Source: JASLDZ01 sp964244065 (lineage in GTDB: Bacteria > Pseudomonadota > Alphaproteobacteria > Caulobacterales > Caulobacteraceae). From it: a stretch of DNA of 64,000 bases. The DNA lies in the NCBI GenBank assembly GCA_964244065.1, contig CAXTHH010000002.1, forward strand, positions 620,001 through 684,000. The letters are read 5' to 3'. Below the pieces are notes generated by a model. That model searched no databases and was not told the DNA's origin. It worked only from the letters and a program-made list of their open reading frames with translations. Both the position numbers and the translations under genes were made by a program. Below are positions 14,716 to 23,872 of this stretch, in pieces (position 1 is the first letter of the stretch; each line of letters starts with the position of its first letter).

Positions 14716-17061
14716 TCAGCGCGCCGCTTGCGCCGCCTGCTCCAGCCCCTGCGCGTAGCGGTCCACCGCCGCCGCGGTCAGGGCGATGAAGCGTTGCGCC
14801 TCCGGGTAGCGGTCGCCCTCGATGGCCTCGCGCACGCCGGGGAAGGTCTTGGCGCCGTAGCCGGTCAGCACGCCCGGCGCATAGGCCAGGTGGCGGAACC
14901 AGGGGCGGCCCGGCAGGCCGCCGGCGTCGAGCAGCCGCTGCTCCTGCGGCTGCAGCACCGCCTCGACCCGCGCCCGGCGGGCGGCGGGCAGGGCGGCCGG
15001 GTTCAGCGCGTCATAAGCCGCGGCCGCAGTCTTGAGGTGCGCCACCGCCCGGTCGAGCGCCGTCCAGTCCAGCTCGGGCACGGCGGGCAGCCGGTCCGGG
15101 TCGCGCAGCTTCAGCGTGGGGTCGGCCGCCGCCGCGTAGAGCCTGGCGTCCAGCAGCCGCGCCTGGTCGACCGCGCGCTCCCGCTTGCCGCTGAGCAGCC
15201 GCTTCAGCTCGCCCGCATACTCCTCGAAGGTGGCCGCCGTGTCCGAGAAGCGCAGCGGCGGCGCCTCGGCCTGCGACAGGCGCAGCACGATCCGCCCCGC
15301 CGTCCGGGCCAGCGCCACGCCGTAGGCCTCGCCCGGGTCGCCGAACCGCCTGTAGTGATCGTAGCTGTCGTACGCCGAGTGGTAGACGCCCCCCGCCGAG
15401 CCCTCGCCGCCGAACCGCACGTCCATGGACGGCACGCCCAGGTGCTGCAGGAAGCCGGTGTAGTCCGAGCCCGAGCCCAGCGCCTCCAGCGGCGTGTCTC
15501 CGCCCTGGGCGGCGCTGCGGGCGAAGCGGCGGGTGCGCTCGTCGCCGCCCTCCAGCGCCGCCACCCGCGCCCGGGCGCGCTGGCGCTCGCGCAGGCTGAC
15601 GCCCGTCTGCGGGTCGGTGACCGCGTCGGCCACCTCGTTGACCATGCGCGTGAACGCCTGGCTGCCGCCCACCGACAGGAAGCCGCGGCCCGAGTTGTCC
15701 GAGTTCACGTAGGCGACGGCCTTGCGCTGCAGCTCGGCGTCGTGCGCCTCGGCCCATTCGGTGGAGCCAAGGAGGCCGGCCTCTTCGCCGTCCCAGCTCA
15801 GGTAGACGAGCGTCTTCTTGGGCCGGAAGCCCTGGCGGGCGAGCACGCCGATGGCTTTGGCCTCCGCCATCATGGCCACCTGGCCGCTGATCGGGTCCTC
15901 GGCGCCGAACACCCAGCCGTCGCGGTGATTGCCGCGCAGCACCCAGGCGTCCGGCTGCTCCGACCCCTTCATCGTGGCGACGACGTTGTAGAGCGTCTTC
16001 AGCCCCCAGTCGGACCTGACCTTCAGGCGCACCCGCGCCCCCTGGCCGTCACCGAGGTGGTAGGCCAGCCCCAGCCCGCCGCGCATGTTCCGCGGGGCCA
16101 CCGGCCCGCCGAGCGCCTGCAGCAGCGGCAGGGCGTCGCCGTAGCTTATGGGCAGGGCGGGGATCTTCAGCACGGTGACGGCCTGCTCGCGCGTCAGCCG
16201 CTTGGCGTCCTTGGTGGCGCCTACGCCGGGGGTGAGCGGGTCGCCGGGGTAGGTGGTCATGTCCACCACCGAGCCGCGCTGCACCCCGTCCCGGTTGCGC
16301 TGGGCGCCGGCGGGATAAACGTCGCTGACGCCGTAGCCGTCGTCGGCGGGGTCGCTGTAGATGATGCAGCCGAGCGCGCCGTGCTCCTGCGCCAGCTTGG
16401 GTTTCAGCCCGCGCCAGCCCGCGCCGTAGCGGGCGATCACCACCTTGCCGCGCACGTCCACCCCGGCGCGGGCCAGCGCCCTGTAGTCGTCCGGCATGCC
16501 GTAGTTGACGTAGACCAGCGGGGCGGTGACGTCCCCGTCGCCTTGATAGGCCACGTAGGGGGGGAGTTGGCCGGCGAGGCCGCTGGTGCGGTCGCCCTTC
16601 ACCGGCGGCTCGAACAGCTTGGCCTTGTAGCCGCGGGGCCCGAGGAGCTCGAGCCCGACCTCCTTGGGCGTTGGGTAGAGGACGTCGAAGGTCTCGATCC
16701 GCGCGTCCCAGCCCCAGCTCCTGAACTGGGCCAGCTGCCACTCGGCGTTCTCGCGGTTGTGCGGGGCGCCCACGTGGTTCGGGCCCGCGGTCATGCGTTT
16801 GAGCCAGCCGTCCAGCTCCTTGGGATCGATCAGCCCGTCGAAGCGGCGCTCCAGCTCGCGCTCTGCGGCGGCGGACGCGGGGGTGAAGCCCTGCATCCCG
16901 CCCGTGGCGTCGCGCCGGGGCGCCGCGGCGCCGGTCGGGCCGGGGTTGCGCGGCTGGTCGGCCTGCTCGCCGGCGGTGGACGTGCCGGGCGGCGTCTGCG
17001 CCGCGGCCCCGCCGAGGGCCAGCGCCGAGGCGCAGACGAGCAGGGCGGCGGAGAAGCGCAT
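14716..17061 (-). CDS. Secreted M28 family peptidase with transferrin receptor-like dimerisation domain (glutamate carboxypeptidase II-like)
   Basis: About 781 residues from the ATG at 17061. A signal peptide (MRFSAALLVCASALALGGAAAQ) leads to a PA-type insert and a co-catalytic zinc peptidase core. The core motifs line up with the PSMA family: GNHRDGWVFGAEDP (zinc His and bridging Asp), LSWDGEEAGLLGS (catalytic Glu and zinc Glu), VNSDNSGRG (zinc Asp) and VYHSAYDSYDHY (final zinc His). The C-terminal 200 residues form the helical dimerisation domain. It should be a periplasmic or outer-surface exopeptidase that trims acidic or dipeptide substrates. An ATG 36 bases upstream would only add an arginine/proline tail. 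It is divergent from the serine deaminase gene. Confidence 0.93.
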   Translation of the reverse strand: MRFSAALLVCASALALGGAAAQTPPGTSTAGEQADQPRNPGPTGAAAPRRDATGGMQGFTPASAAAERELERRFDGLIDPKELDGWLKRMTAGPNHVGAPHNRENAEWQLAQFRSWGWDARIETFDVLYPTPKEVGLELLGPRGYKAKLFEPPVKGDRTSGLAGQLPPYVAYQGDGDVTAPLVYVNYGMPDDYRALARAGVDVRGKVVIARYGAGWRGLKPKLAQEHGALGCIIYSDPADDGYGVSDVYPAGAQRNRDGVQRGSVVDMTTYPGDPLTPGVGATKDAKRLTREQAVTVLKIPALPISYGDALPLLQALGGPVAPRNMRGGLGLAYHLGDGQGARVRLKVRSDWGLKTLYNVVATMKGSEQPDAWVLRGNHRDGWVFGAEDPISGQVAMMAEAKAIGVLARQGFRPKKTLVYLSWDGEEAGLLGSTEWAEAHDAELQRKAVAYVNSDNSGRGFLSVGGSQAFTRMVNEVADAVTDPQTGVSLRERQRARARVAALEGGDERTRRFARSAAQGGDTPLEALGSGSDYTGFLQHLGVPSMDVRFGGEGSAGGVYHSAYDSYDHYRRFGDPGEAYGVALARTAGRIVLRLSQAEAPPLRFSDTAATFEEYAGELKRLLSGKRERAVDQARLLDARLYAAAADPTLKLRDPDRLPAVPELDWTALDRAVAHLKTAAAAYDALNPAALPAARRARVEAVLQPQEQRLLDAGGLPGRPWFRHLAYAPGVLTGYGAKTFPGVREAIEGDRYPEAQRFIALTAAAVDRYAQGLEQAAQAAR

Positions 17062-17246
17062 CGGGGGACCGGGGCGGGGCGTGACGGGGCGGCGCATGGG
17101 TAAGTCCCTTCCGGCGTTTGCGATCCCGAACGACGCTCGCGGGCTCGGCTCCGCTGTTCGGGCGCGAGGCGCCCCCCCGTCAAGGGGCGCCTCGCCCGGA
17201 GGCGGCCAGGCTCGCCGCGGCGCCCGCGCGTGCTACACGCGCGGCG

Positions 17247-18629
17247 ATGAGCGTGAGCGTGTTCGACCTGTTCAAGCTGGGCGTCGGGCCGTCGTCCTCG
17301 CACACCATGGGGCCGATGACGGCGGCGAACCTGTGGCTGGAGCGGCTGGCGGGGCGAGGGCTGCTGGCCGCCGTCGCCCGGGTGCAGGTGACGCTGCACG
17401 GCTCGCTGGCGCTCACGGGGCGGGGCCACGCCACCGACCGGGCGGTCATGCTGGGGCTGATGGGGTTCGCGCCCGCCACCATGGATCCCGACGCGGGCGA
17501 CGCGGCGATGGCGCAGCTCGCGGCGTCGCACCGCCTCCGCCTGGGCGCGGGCGGCTCGACGGTGCCCTTCGACCCCGCGGAGGCGATCGCCTGGGAGGGG
17601 TTCACCCGCCTGCCGCGCCACCCCAACGCCCTGCGCTTCATCGCCTGGGACGCGGCGGGCGCGGTGCTCGACACCCGGCTCTGGTTCTCCGTCGGCGGCG
17701 GTTTCGTGCTCGATGAGGAGGAGATGGACCGCAACGACCGCCAGGCCGTGGCCGAGGCGCCCGTCCCGCACCCCTTCGCCAGCGGCGCCGAGCTCGTGGC
17801 GCGGGCGGACGCGGCCGGGCTCTCCATCGCCGGGCTGATGCTGCAGAACGAGCAGGCCCTGCGCCCGCTGGCCGAGGTGGAGGCGGGGCTGGATCGCGTG
17901 TTCGACGCCATGGAGGCCTGCATCGACCGCGGCGTGCGCACCGACGGCGTGCTCCCCGGCGGCCTGAACGTGAAGCGCCGGGCCAAGCACGTGCGCGACG
18001 AGATCGCCGAGCGCGCCGAGCGGCAGATCACCGACCCCCTCGCCGCCATGGACTGGGTGAACCTGTGGGCGCTGGCGGTGAACGAGGAGAACGCCGCGGG
18101 CGGCCGCGTGGTCACCGCCCCCACCAACGGCGCGGCGGGGATCGTGCCCGCGGTGTTGCGCTTCCACGACCGCTTCCACAGGGGCACGCCGGAGACGCGG
18201 CGCACCTTCCTGCTCACCGCCGCCGCCATCGGCGCGCTGTACAAGCGCAACGCCAGCATCTCGGGCGCGGAGGTGGGCTGCCAGGGCGAGGTGGGGGTGG
18301 CCTGCTCCATGGCCGCCGGGGCCCTCTGCGCCGCCATGGGCGGGACCAACGCGCAGATCGAGAACGCCGCCGAGATCGGCATGGAGCACAACCTGGGCCT
18401 GACCTGCGACCCGATCGGCGGCCTGGTGCAGATCCCCTGCATCGAGCGGAACGCCATGGGCGCCATCAAGGCCATCGACGCCGCACGCCTGGCCCTGCTG
18501 GGCGACGGCGAGCATTCCGTCAGCCTGGACAAGGTCATCGCCACCATGAAGCGCACGGGCGAGGACATGAAGGAGATCTACAAGGAGACCTCGCTCGGCG
18601 GCCTGGCGGTGAACAGCATAGAGTGCTGA
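17247..18629 (+). CDS. sdaA: L-serine ammonia-lyase (single-chain, iron-sulfur type)
   Basis: A 460-residue L-serine dehydratase converting L-serine to pyruvate and ammonia in the cytoplasm. The beta domain opens SVFDLFKLGVGPSSSHTMGP, the usual start of SdaA. The alpha domain carries APTNGAAGIVPAVL, the cysteine-containing GCQGEVGVACSMAAG and CDPIGGLVQIPCIERN, which supply the 4Fe-4S cluster ligands. The end SLGGLAVN is also family-typical. Alpha and beta parts are joined, as in most Gram-negative enzymes. The ATG at 17247 matches this start; a longer upstream frame is Arg/Ala-rich and unlikely. Confidence 0.96.
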   Translation: MSVSVFDLFKLGVGPSSSHTMGPMTAANLWLERLAGRGLLAAVARVQVTLHGSLALTGRGHATDRAVMLGLMGFAPATMDPDAGDAAMAQLAASHRLRLGAGGSTVPFDPAEAIAWEGFTRLPRHPNALRFIAWDAAGAVLDTRLWFSVGGGFVLDEEEMDRNDRQAVAEAPVPHPFASGAELVARADAAGLSIAGLMLQNEQALRPLAEVEAGLDRVFDAMEACIDRGVRTDGVLPGGLNVKRRAKHVRDEIAERAERQITDPLAAMDWVNLWALAVNEENAAGGRVVTAPTNGAAGIVPAVLRFHDRFHRGTPETRRTFLLTAAAIGALYKRNASISGAEVGCQGEVGVACSMAAGALCAAMGGTNAQIENAAEIGMEHNLGLTCDPIGGLVQIPCIERNAMGAIKAIDAARLALLGDGEHSVSLDKVIATMKRTGEDMKEIYKETSLGGLAVNSIEC

Positions 18630-18706
18630 GGCCGTTCACGGTCCGGCAACCATGACGTGCGAACCTTCCCTCGGCGCCCCGACCCCGGGCGTCGGGAGCG
18701 ACCGCC

Positions 18707-18859
18707 ATGGCTCACGTCTTCTCGCCCGCCGGCAGCTCGGCCTTCTCGGCCGGCAAACGCTTCGGCCGCCGCCGCCGCGCGATGGTCGACTGGCGCATCG
18801 TGGCCATGACCGCCGCCTCCGCGGTGACGCTGATCGCCATGCTGGGCCGCCCCGCCTGA
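18707..18859 (+). CDS. Small putative membrane protein, 50 residues
   Basis: A short frame starts MAHVFSPAGSSAFSAGKRF. An arginine block (GRRRRA) then precedes one hydrophobic stretch (WRIVAMTAASAVTLIAMLG) that could span a membrane with the N-terminus inside. GGAG-like bases (GGGAGCG) sit 8 bases before the ATG. It lies between sdaA and tRNA-Lys. No family is recognised and it is too short to be sure. The start, the basic-then-hydrophobic layout and the ribosome-binding site favour a real gene over chance. Confidence 0.5.
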   Translation: MAHVFSPAGSSAFSAGKRFGRRRRAMVDWRIVAMTAASAVTLIAMLGRPA

Positions 18860-18917
18860 CTTGCCCGCCCGGCTTGCCCCGGCGGGCGGGCCGCCCTAAT
18901 GAGCCCGCCGCGCGCGC

Positions 18918-18994
18918 GAGTCCTTAGCTCAGCCGGTTAGAGCATCTGACTTTTAATCAGAGGGTCCTGGGTTCGAGTCCCAGAGGACTCACCA
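18918..18994 (+). tRNA. tRNA-Lys (anticodon UUU)
   Basis: A complete cloverleaf: acceptor GAGTCCT/AGGACTC, D arm GCTC...GAGC, anticodon stem TCTGA/TCAGA with loop CTTTTAA (anticodon TTT at 18952-18954), T arm CTGGG-TTCGAGT-CCCAG, then A and an encoded CCA. No integrase or duplicated 3' end is seen beside it. Confidence 0.97.
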
Positions 18995-19089
18995 CGCGTC
19001 CGACCGCGACGCTGTCAGGCGGCGTTCAGGCGGGGGCGGTTAGCCGCTGCGCGTGTCGCCTGGGCGGCGACTCGGGAAGGTGGGAGCTC

Positions 19090-21906
19090 ATGCAGGTGGT
19101 CATCGGCGGCGCAGGCGCGCTCGCCCTGGCGCTCGCCGTCGGGGGCGCCGCGCACGCCCAGCCCGCATCCGCGCCCCGCCCCGCCCCGGCGACGGCCGCC
19201 AAGGCTCCGGCCCCGCAGGCCGAGGGCGAGGAGGCCGCCGAGGTTGAGGAGGTGGTGGTCACCGGGGTGCGGCCGCCGCTGCCGGGCTCGGTGGTGGGCG
19301 ACATTCCGCCCGAGCTGACGCTGACCCCGCGCGACATCCAGAGCTACGGCGTCAGCTCGATCGAGGACCTGATCCAGGAGCTCGCGCCGCAGACGCGCAG
19401 CGACCGCGGGCGGGGCGGCGAGGGCCCGGTGATCCTGCTGAACGGCCGGCGCATCTCAGGCTTCGGCGAGATCCGCACCCTCCCCGTGGAGGCGATCGCC
19501 CGCACGGAGATCCTGCCGGAGGAGGTGGCGCTCAAGTACGGCTACAGCGCCAACCAGCGGGTGATCAACATCGTGCTGCGGCGCTTCTTCCGCGCCTACA
19601 CGGGCGAGGGGCAGGTGGGCGGCGCGACGGAGGGCGGCCAGGTCAGCGGCTCCGCGCAGGCCAATGTCACGCGCATCCGGCGCGACGACCGGATGAATCT
19701 CGACGTGCGCTACTCGGAGAGCTCCGACCTCCTGGAGTCCGACCGCGACCTGACCTCCATCGCGGCGGGGCGGCCGTTCAGCCTGCTGGGCAACGTCACC
19801 GGCGCGAACGCCGGGGCGGAGATCGATCCCGCCCTCAGCGCCCGGGCGGGGAGCCTCGTCACCGTCGCGGGCGTGCCGGGGGCGGCAGGCTCGCGGGCGC
19901 TGACGCTGGGCGACTTCGCCGCGACAGCGGGGCGGGCCACGACGACGGACGTGAGCGGCTTCCGCACGCTCTCGCCCGCGACCCGTTCGTTCCAGGCCAA
20001 CGGCGTCATCAGCCGCACCCTGCCATGGAGCGTCTCGGGCACGGCGAACGCGACGCTCGGCGCCACCACGCGCGACTCGCTGCAGGGCCTGCCGGGGCTG
20101 ACCCTGGCCGTTCCGGCGGGCGTCGGCGGCTCGCCGTTCGGGACCGCGGTGGCGGTGAACCGCTACTTGGACGCCTTCGGCCCGCTGCGGCAGTCGGCGG
20201 AGGGGTGGACCGGCCACCTGGGCTCGACCCTGAACAAGGACCTGGGCCGCTGGCGACTGTCGCTGACCGACGCCTACGACCATGCCGACACGCTCACCGT
20301 GACCGACGCCGGCGTGGACGCGGCGGGCGTGCAGGCGCGGCTGGCGGCGGGAGGGCTGGACGCCTTCGGCCCGCTTCCGGCCGGCGTGCCGACGACGCTC
20401 GCGCCCACCAAGGCGCGGCAGATCACGGACGGGGCGAACATCCAGCTCCTGGCCAACGGGCCGGTGTTCAAGGTCCCGGCCGGGAGCCTGAACGCGGCGG
20501 TGCGGGTGGGCGACACGCAGAGCTGGCTCAGCTCCAGCTCGCGCCGGCTGGGCGTCGGGCAGGAGGTGGACCTGTCGCGCAACGCGGTGAACGCGCAGCT
20601 GAACCTCGACCTGCCGCTGGCCAGCCGGCGGGCGCGGGTGCTGAGCCGCTGGCTCGGCGACCTGTCGGTCAACGCCAACGCGGCGGTGGAGGAGCTGTCG
20701 GACTTTGGCACGCTGCGCACCCTCGGCTACGGCCTGAACTGGACGCCGGTGACGGGCGTGAACCTGATCCTGTCGCGCACCCACGACCAGAACGCCCCCA
20801 GCCAGGCCCAGCTGGGCGGGCCGACCCTCGTGACCCCGGGCTCGCGCGTGCTCGATTTCGCCACCGGCCAGACGCTGGACGTGACGCTGGTCACCGGCGG
20901 GGCCGCGGCGCTGATCGGCGACGACCGCGACGTGTTCAAGGCGGGGCTGACGTGGAAGCCCGTGGCGCGCTGGAACCTGACCGCCAGCGCTGAGTACGTG
21001 GACAGCACGATCAAGAACCCGATCGCCACCTTCCCGGCGCTCACGGCCGACATCCAGGCCGCTTTCCCCGACCGCTTCGTGCGCGACGCGACCGGGCGGC
21101 TGGTGCAGGCCGACCTGAGGCCCGTGAACTTCGCCCGGGAGGACCGGCGCGAGATCCGCTGGGGCCTGAACTACACCCGCCCGCTCGGCCCGCAGCCGCG
21201 GCCGGGCGAGCGCGGCCGCTTCCGCCGCGGCGGGGCGGAAGGCGGCGGAGCGCAGGGCGACGGGCCGCCTCCAGAGGGTGCGCGGGGCGACCGCGGGGCC
21301 GGCGAGGGCGGCGGCTTCGGCGGCGGCCGGGGCGGCGGGCCTGGCGCTGGCGGCTTCGATGGCGGCGGGCGTGGCGGCCGCGGTGGCGGCGGCTTCGGTG
21401 GCGGCGGCCCTCCGGGCGCGGGCTCGCTGCAGTTCGCGGCCTACCACACCTTCTTCTTCGACAACGAGGTGCTGATCCGGCCGGGCGTGCCGGTGCTCGA
21501 CTTCCTGAACGGCTCGGCGTCGGGCTTCGCCGGGGGGCGGCCGCGCAACGAGGTGGAGCTGCAGGCGGGCTACCTGAAGGACGGTCTGGGCGTGCGCCTG
21601 TCCGCCGACTGGCGCGAGGGCTCGTTCGTGCGGGGCGCAGCCGGAGCCGGAAGCTCGGACCTCACCTTCTCCGACCTGACCACGGTGGACCTGCGGCTGT
21701 TCGACAACCTGGGCCAGCAGCGCTCGGTGGTGAGGCGCTTCCCGTGGCTGTCCGGCTCCCGGGTGACGCTGGCGGTGACCAACCTGTTCAACCAGCGCGT
21801 GGACGTGCGCGACGCGACCGGCGCGACACCGCTGGCCTACCAGCCCGCCTACCTCGACCCGGTGGGGCGCTCGGTGAGGCTGAGCTTCCGCAAACTGCTG
21901 TTCTAG
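19090..21906 (+). CDS. TonB-dependent receptor with a Gly/Arg-rich insert
   Basis: A 938-residue outer-membrane receptor: signal peptide (GALALALAVGGAAHAQP), Ala/Pro linker, then the TonB-box-like EVEEVVVTG. A plug domain follows, with SSIEDLIQELAPQTRSDRG, VILLNGRRISGF, ILPEEVALKYGYSANQRVINI, and then a long barrel. The end SVRLSFRKLLF has the terminal aromatic of outer-membrane barrels. Between about residues 702 and 778 lies a low-complexity stretch of Gly, Arg and acidic residues with repeated GGG/RGG runs, probably an extracellular loop. The gene stands alone, with a strong GGTGGGAG site before the ATG. Substrate unknown; receptors of this cut in Caulobacterales often serve large or hydrophobic solutes. 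Confidence 0.93.
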   Translation: MQVVIGGAGALALALAVGGAAHAQPASAPRPAPATAAKAPAPQAEGEEAAEVEEVVVTGVRPPLPGSVVGDIPPELTLTPRDIQSYGVSSIEDLIQELAPQTRSDRGRGGEGPVILLNGRRISGFGEIRTLPVEAIARTEILPEEVALKYGYSANQRVINIVLRRFFRAYTGEGQVGGATEGGQVSGSAQANVTRIRRDDRMNLDVRYSESSDLLESDRDLTSIAAGRPFSLLGNVTGANAGAEIDPALSARAGSLVTVAGVPGAAGSRALTLGDFAATAGRATTTDVSGFRTLSPATRSFQANGVISRTLPWSVSGTANATLGATTRDSLQGLPGLTLAVPAGVGGSPFGTAVAVNRYLDAFGPLRQSAEGWTGHLGSTLNKDLGRWRLSLTDAYDHADTLTVTDAGVDAAGVQARLAAGGLDAFGPLPAGVPTTLAPTKARQITDGANIQLLANGPVFKVPAGSLNAAVRVGDTQSWLSSSSRRLGVGQEVDLSRNAVNAQLNLDLPLASRRARVLSRWLGDLSVNANAAVEELSDFGTLRTLGYGLNWTPVTGVNLILSRTHDQNAPSQAQLGGPTLVTPGSRVLDFATGQTLDVTLVTGGAAALIGDDRDVFKAGLTWKPVARWNLTASAEYVDSTIKNPIATFPALTADIQAAFPDRFVRDATGRLVQADLRPVNFAREDRREIRWGLNYTRPLGPQPRPGERGRFRRGGAEGGGAQGDGPPPEGARGDRGAGEGGGFGGGRGGGPGAGGFDGGGRGGRGGGGFGGGGPPGAGSLQFAAYHTFFFDNEVLIRPGVPVLDFLNGSASGFAGGRPRNEVELQAGYLKDGLGVRLSADWREGSFVRGAAGAGSSDLTFSDLTTVDLRLFDNLGQQRSVVRRFPWLSGSRVTLAVTNLFNQRVDVRDATGATPLAYQPAYLDPVGRSVRLSFRKLLF

Positions 21907-21924
21907 TCCGTCCGCCACCCCGCC

Positions 21925-22029
21925 CCGTCGCCCTCGGGCTTGACCCGAGGGCCGGGCGCCGGGCGTGCACAGTCTTAACCGTGGAGCTGCGGACGGCTCG
22001 GCCCTCGGGTCAAGCCCGAGGGCGACGGG
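21925..22029. repeat. Dispersed palindromic repeat, family B
   Basis: The left arm CCGTCGCCCTCGGGCTTGAC (from 21925) is repeated inverted at the right end (about 22000-22029), each arm itself partly self-complementary. The element fills the gap between the convergent TonB receptor and the TetR gene. Confidence 0.8.
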
Positions 22030-22038
22030 AGGATCGGG

Positions 22039-22665
22039 CTACTCCGACGCCGGCAGGCATCCCAGCAGGCGGGCGACGTGCCAGTCGATCAGCCGGTCGC
22101 GCTCCACCCAGGGGAAGCCGGCGCGGGCGAGCAGAAGCGAGACCAGGCCATGCATGCCGGCCCACAGGCTCTGCGCGGCCACCTCGACATCGGGGTGGCC
22201 GGCGCCGATGCGCGCGCCGACCACCTGGCGCAGGTTGTCGAAGGCCTGCTTGGCCGTCTGCATCTTCTCGGCCCGGTCCTGCGGATCGACGCAGGGGTCG
22301 AAGGGCCGCTCCAGCATGAAGGCGATGCGATAGGCGTCCGGGTTCTCCAGGCCGAAGGCGATGTAGCTGCGCACCAGCGCCTCCAGCGCGTCGGCCCCGC
22401 CCAGCGACTCGCGCGACGCACAGTGCAGCTTCTCGAAGGCGCGGACCGACACCTCGTCCAACAAGTCGCCCTTGTTCGGGAAGTAGGCGTAGAGCGTCGG
22501 CTGCGAGATGCCGACCGCGTCGGCGATCTGGCGTGTGGAGACGCTGTGCACGCCGTGGACGGCGAACAGGTGCTGGGCGTGCTCCAGGATCTCCTCGCGG
22601 CGCTCGCCCCCCTGACCGCGAGGCTTGCGGGTGGAGACGACGCGGAGGGGGGAGGCTGGGGGCAT
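22039..22665 (-). CDS. TetR/AcrR family transcriptional regulator
   Basis: The protein is 208 residues. The N-terminal helix-turn-helix reads ILEHAQHLFAVHGVHSVSTR, then QIADAVGISQPTLYAYFPNK, the standard TetR DNA-binding region (about residues 25-70). The ligand-binding C-terminal helices contain GLENPDAYRIAFML and AQSLWAGMHGLVSLLL, similar to the C-terminal domain of AcrR-like repressors with a WHG-type motif. It is divergent from the efflux operon with about 80 bp between. A near-perfect palindrome in that gap is its probable operator. It should repress the pump genes and itself until an effector is bound. Confidence 0.94.
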   Translation of the reverse strand: MPPASPLRVVSTRKPRGQGGERREEILEHAQHLFAVHGVHSVSTRQIADAVGISQPTLYAYFPNKGDLLDEVSVRAFEKLHCASRESLGGADALEALVRSYIAFGLENPDAYRIAFMLERPFDPCVDPQDRAEKMQTAKQAFDNLRQVVGARIGAGHPDVEVAAQSLWAGMHGLVSLLLARAGFPWVERDRLIDWHVARLLGCLPASE

Positions 22666-22708
22666 CGGACTCGTGCAACGGAGAGAACGGCTTGACAGGT
22701 CGGCTGAT

Positions 22709-22735
22709 CTATCACTGATTGACGATCAGCGATAG
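22709..22735. promoter_or_regulatory. Palindromic operator in the tetR-efflux intergenic region
   Basis: The half-sites CTATCACTGAT (22709-22719) and ATCAGCGATAG (22725-22735) are inverted with one mismatch across a 5-base centre. This is the size expected for a TetR-family dimer site. A TTGACA hexamer at 22692-22697 lies just upstream and the pump gene's AGGAG (22734-22738) directly follows, so a bound repressor would block both promoter and ribosome-binding regions. Assignment to the adjacent TetR gene is by position. Confidence 0.7.
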
Positions 22736-22744
22736 GAGACGGCG

Positions 22745-23872
22745 GTGGGGCGTTGGACGGGCCGGGCCTTGAGGGCGACCTCGCTGGCGACCCTTGTGAT
22801 GCTCGCCGCCTGCGGCGGCAAGGCGGCGGAGCGCAGGGCCGCCGCGCCCCCGTCTTCCAGGACGTCTGGCCCCGCCAGGGCGCCCGTCACCGTACAGGCG
22901 GCGGAGGCGCGCCCCGCCGATGGCGGCCGGGCGGTGGAGGCCGTGGGCGCCCTGCGGCGGCTGCGCGAGAGCGTGCTCTCCTTCCGCATCCCCGGGGTGA
23001 TGACGCGCCTCCTGGTCGATGAGGGCGACACCGTCACCGCGGGCCAGGTGGTGGCCACGATAGACGCCACGGGCGTGGACGCGCGCCTGCGCTCCGCCGC
23101 CGCCGACCTGGAGCGCGCCAAGCGCGACGTGGATCGGTTCGCGCCCCTGGTGGAGCGCGGGGCCATCAGCCGCGAGCAGCTCGACAACCAGCGCACCACC
23201 CTGGCCACAGCGCGCGCCGCCTACGACGCCGTCGCCTTCGACCGGCGCTACGCCACGCTGCGCGCGCCCGTCTCCGGCGTCGTGTTGTCCCGGGCGGCGC
23301 AGGCGGGCGAGGTGGTGGCCGCGGGCTCGCCGGTGCTGACGGTGGCCGACGCCGCCAGCCCGCTGGTGCTGCGCGCCCCGCTCACCGACCGCGACCTCTC
23401 GGCCGTGCGCATGGGCGCCCCCGTCGAGGTGCGTCTCGACGCGGCGCCCGGCCGCGTGTTCGCCGGCCGCGTCTCGCGCATCGGCCAGCGCGCCCGGGCG
23501 GAGAGCGGGCAGGTCGAGGTGGAGGCCACCATCCCCGCCGCCCCCGGCCTGCGCAGCGGCATGCTGGGCGCCCTGCGCCTGCAGGCGACCGGGGAGGGCG
23601 GGGCCAACGCCGGCCTGGTCCGCGTGCCCGCCGAGGCGGTGCTGGAGGCCTCGGGCGACCGGGCGGCCGTGCTGCAGCTGGTGGCGGGCCGCGCCCGGCG
23701 CACGGCCGTGGGCTTTCGCGGCTTCGACGGCGACGACGCCCTGCTCTCCGGCCTTCCCGCCGGCGCGCGGGTGATCACCGCGGGCGCGGGCTACGTCAGC
23801 GACGGCGACGCGGTGCGCGTGATCGACCCGCGCGACCTGGGCGCCCCCGCCGCGACGGCGGCCGCGCGATGA
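22745..23872 (+). CDS. RND efflux periplasmic adaptor (membrane fusion protein), lipoprotein
   Basis: A 375-residue HlyD-type adaptor. A lipobox (VMLAAC, Cys about 23) anchors it to the inner membrane. A lipoyl/barrel-sandwich half (SFRIPGVMTRLLVDEGDTVTAG), a helical hairpin (SREQLDNQRTTLATARAAYD) and the second lipoyl half (LRAPVSGVVLSRAAQAGEVV) follow. The beta-barrel and membrane-proximal domains complete the fold. The GTG start follows AGGAG by 6 bases. It overlaps the permease gene by 4 bp and is first in the operon behind the TetR operator. Confidence 0.94.
   Translation: MGRWTGRALRATSLATLVMLAACGGKAAERRAAAPPSSRTSGPARAPVTVQAAEARPADGGRAVEAVGALRRLRESVLSFRIPGVMTRLLVDEGDTVTAGQVVATIDATGVDARLRSAAADLERAKRDVDRFAPLVERGAISREQLDNQRTTLATARAAYDAVAFDRRYATLRAPVSGVVLSRAAQAGEVVAAGSPVLTVADAASPLVLRAPLTDRDLSAVRMGAPVEVRLDAAPGRVFAGRVSRIGQRARAESGQVEVEATIPAAPGLRSGMLGALRLQATGEGGANAGLVRVPAEAVLEASGDRAAVLQLVAGRARRTAVGFRGFDGDDALLSGLPAGARVITAGAGYVSDGDAVRVIDPRDLGAPAATAAAR

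Noticed and set aside
18918..18994. tRNA-Lys as an integration site for a mobile island
   Set aside because: No integrase gene, no direct repeat of the tRNA end and no shift in gene content nearby.
19456..21918. An 820-residue minus-strand frame opposite the TonB receptor
   Set aside because: No recognisable motifs. The receptor on the plus strand is convincing, so this is a shadow frame.
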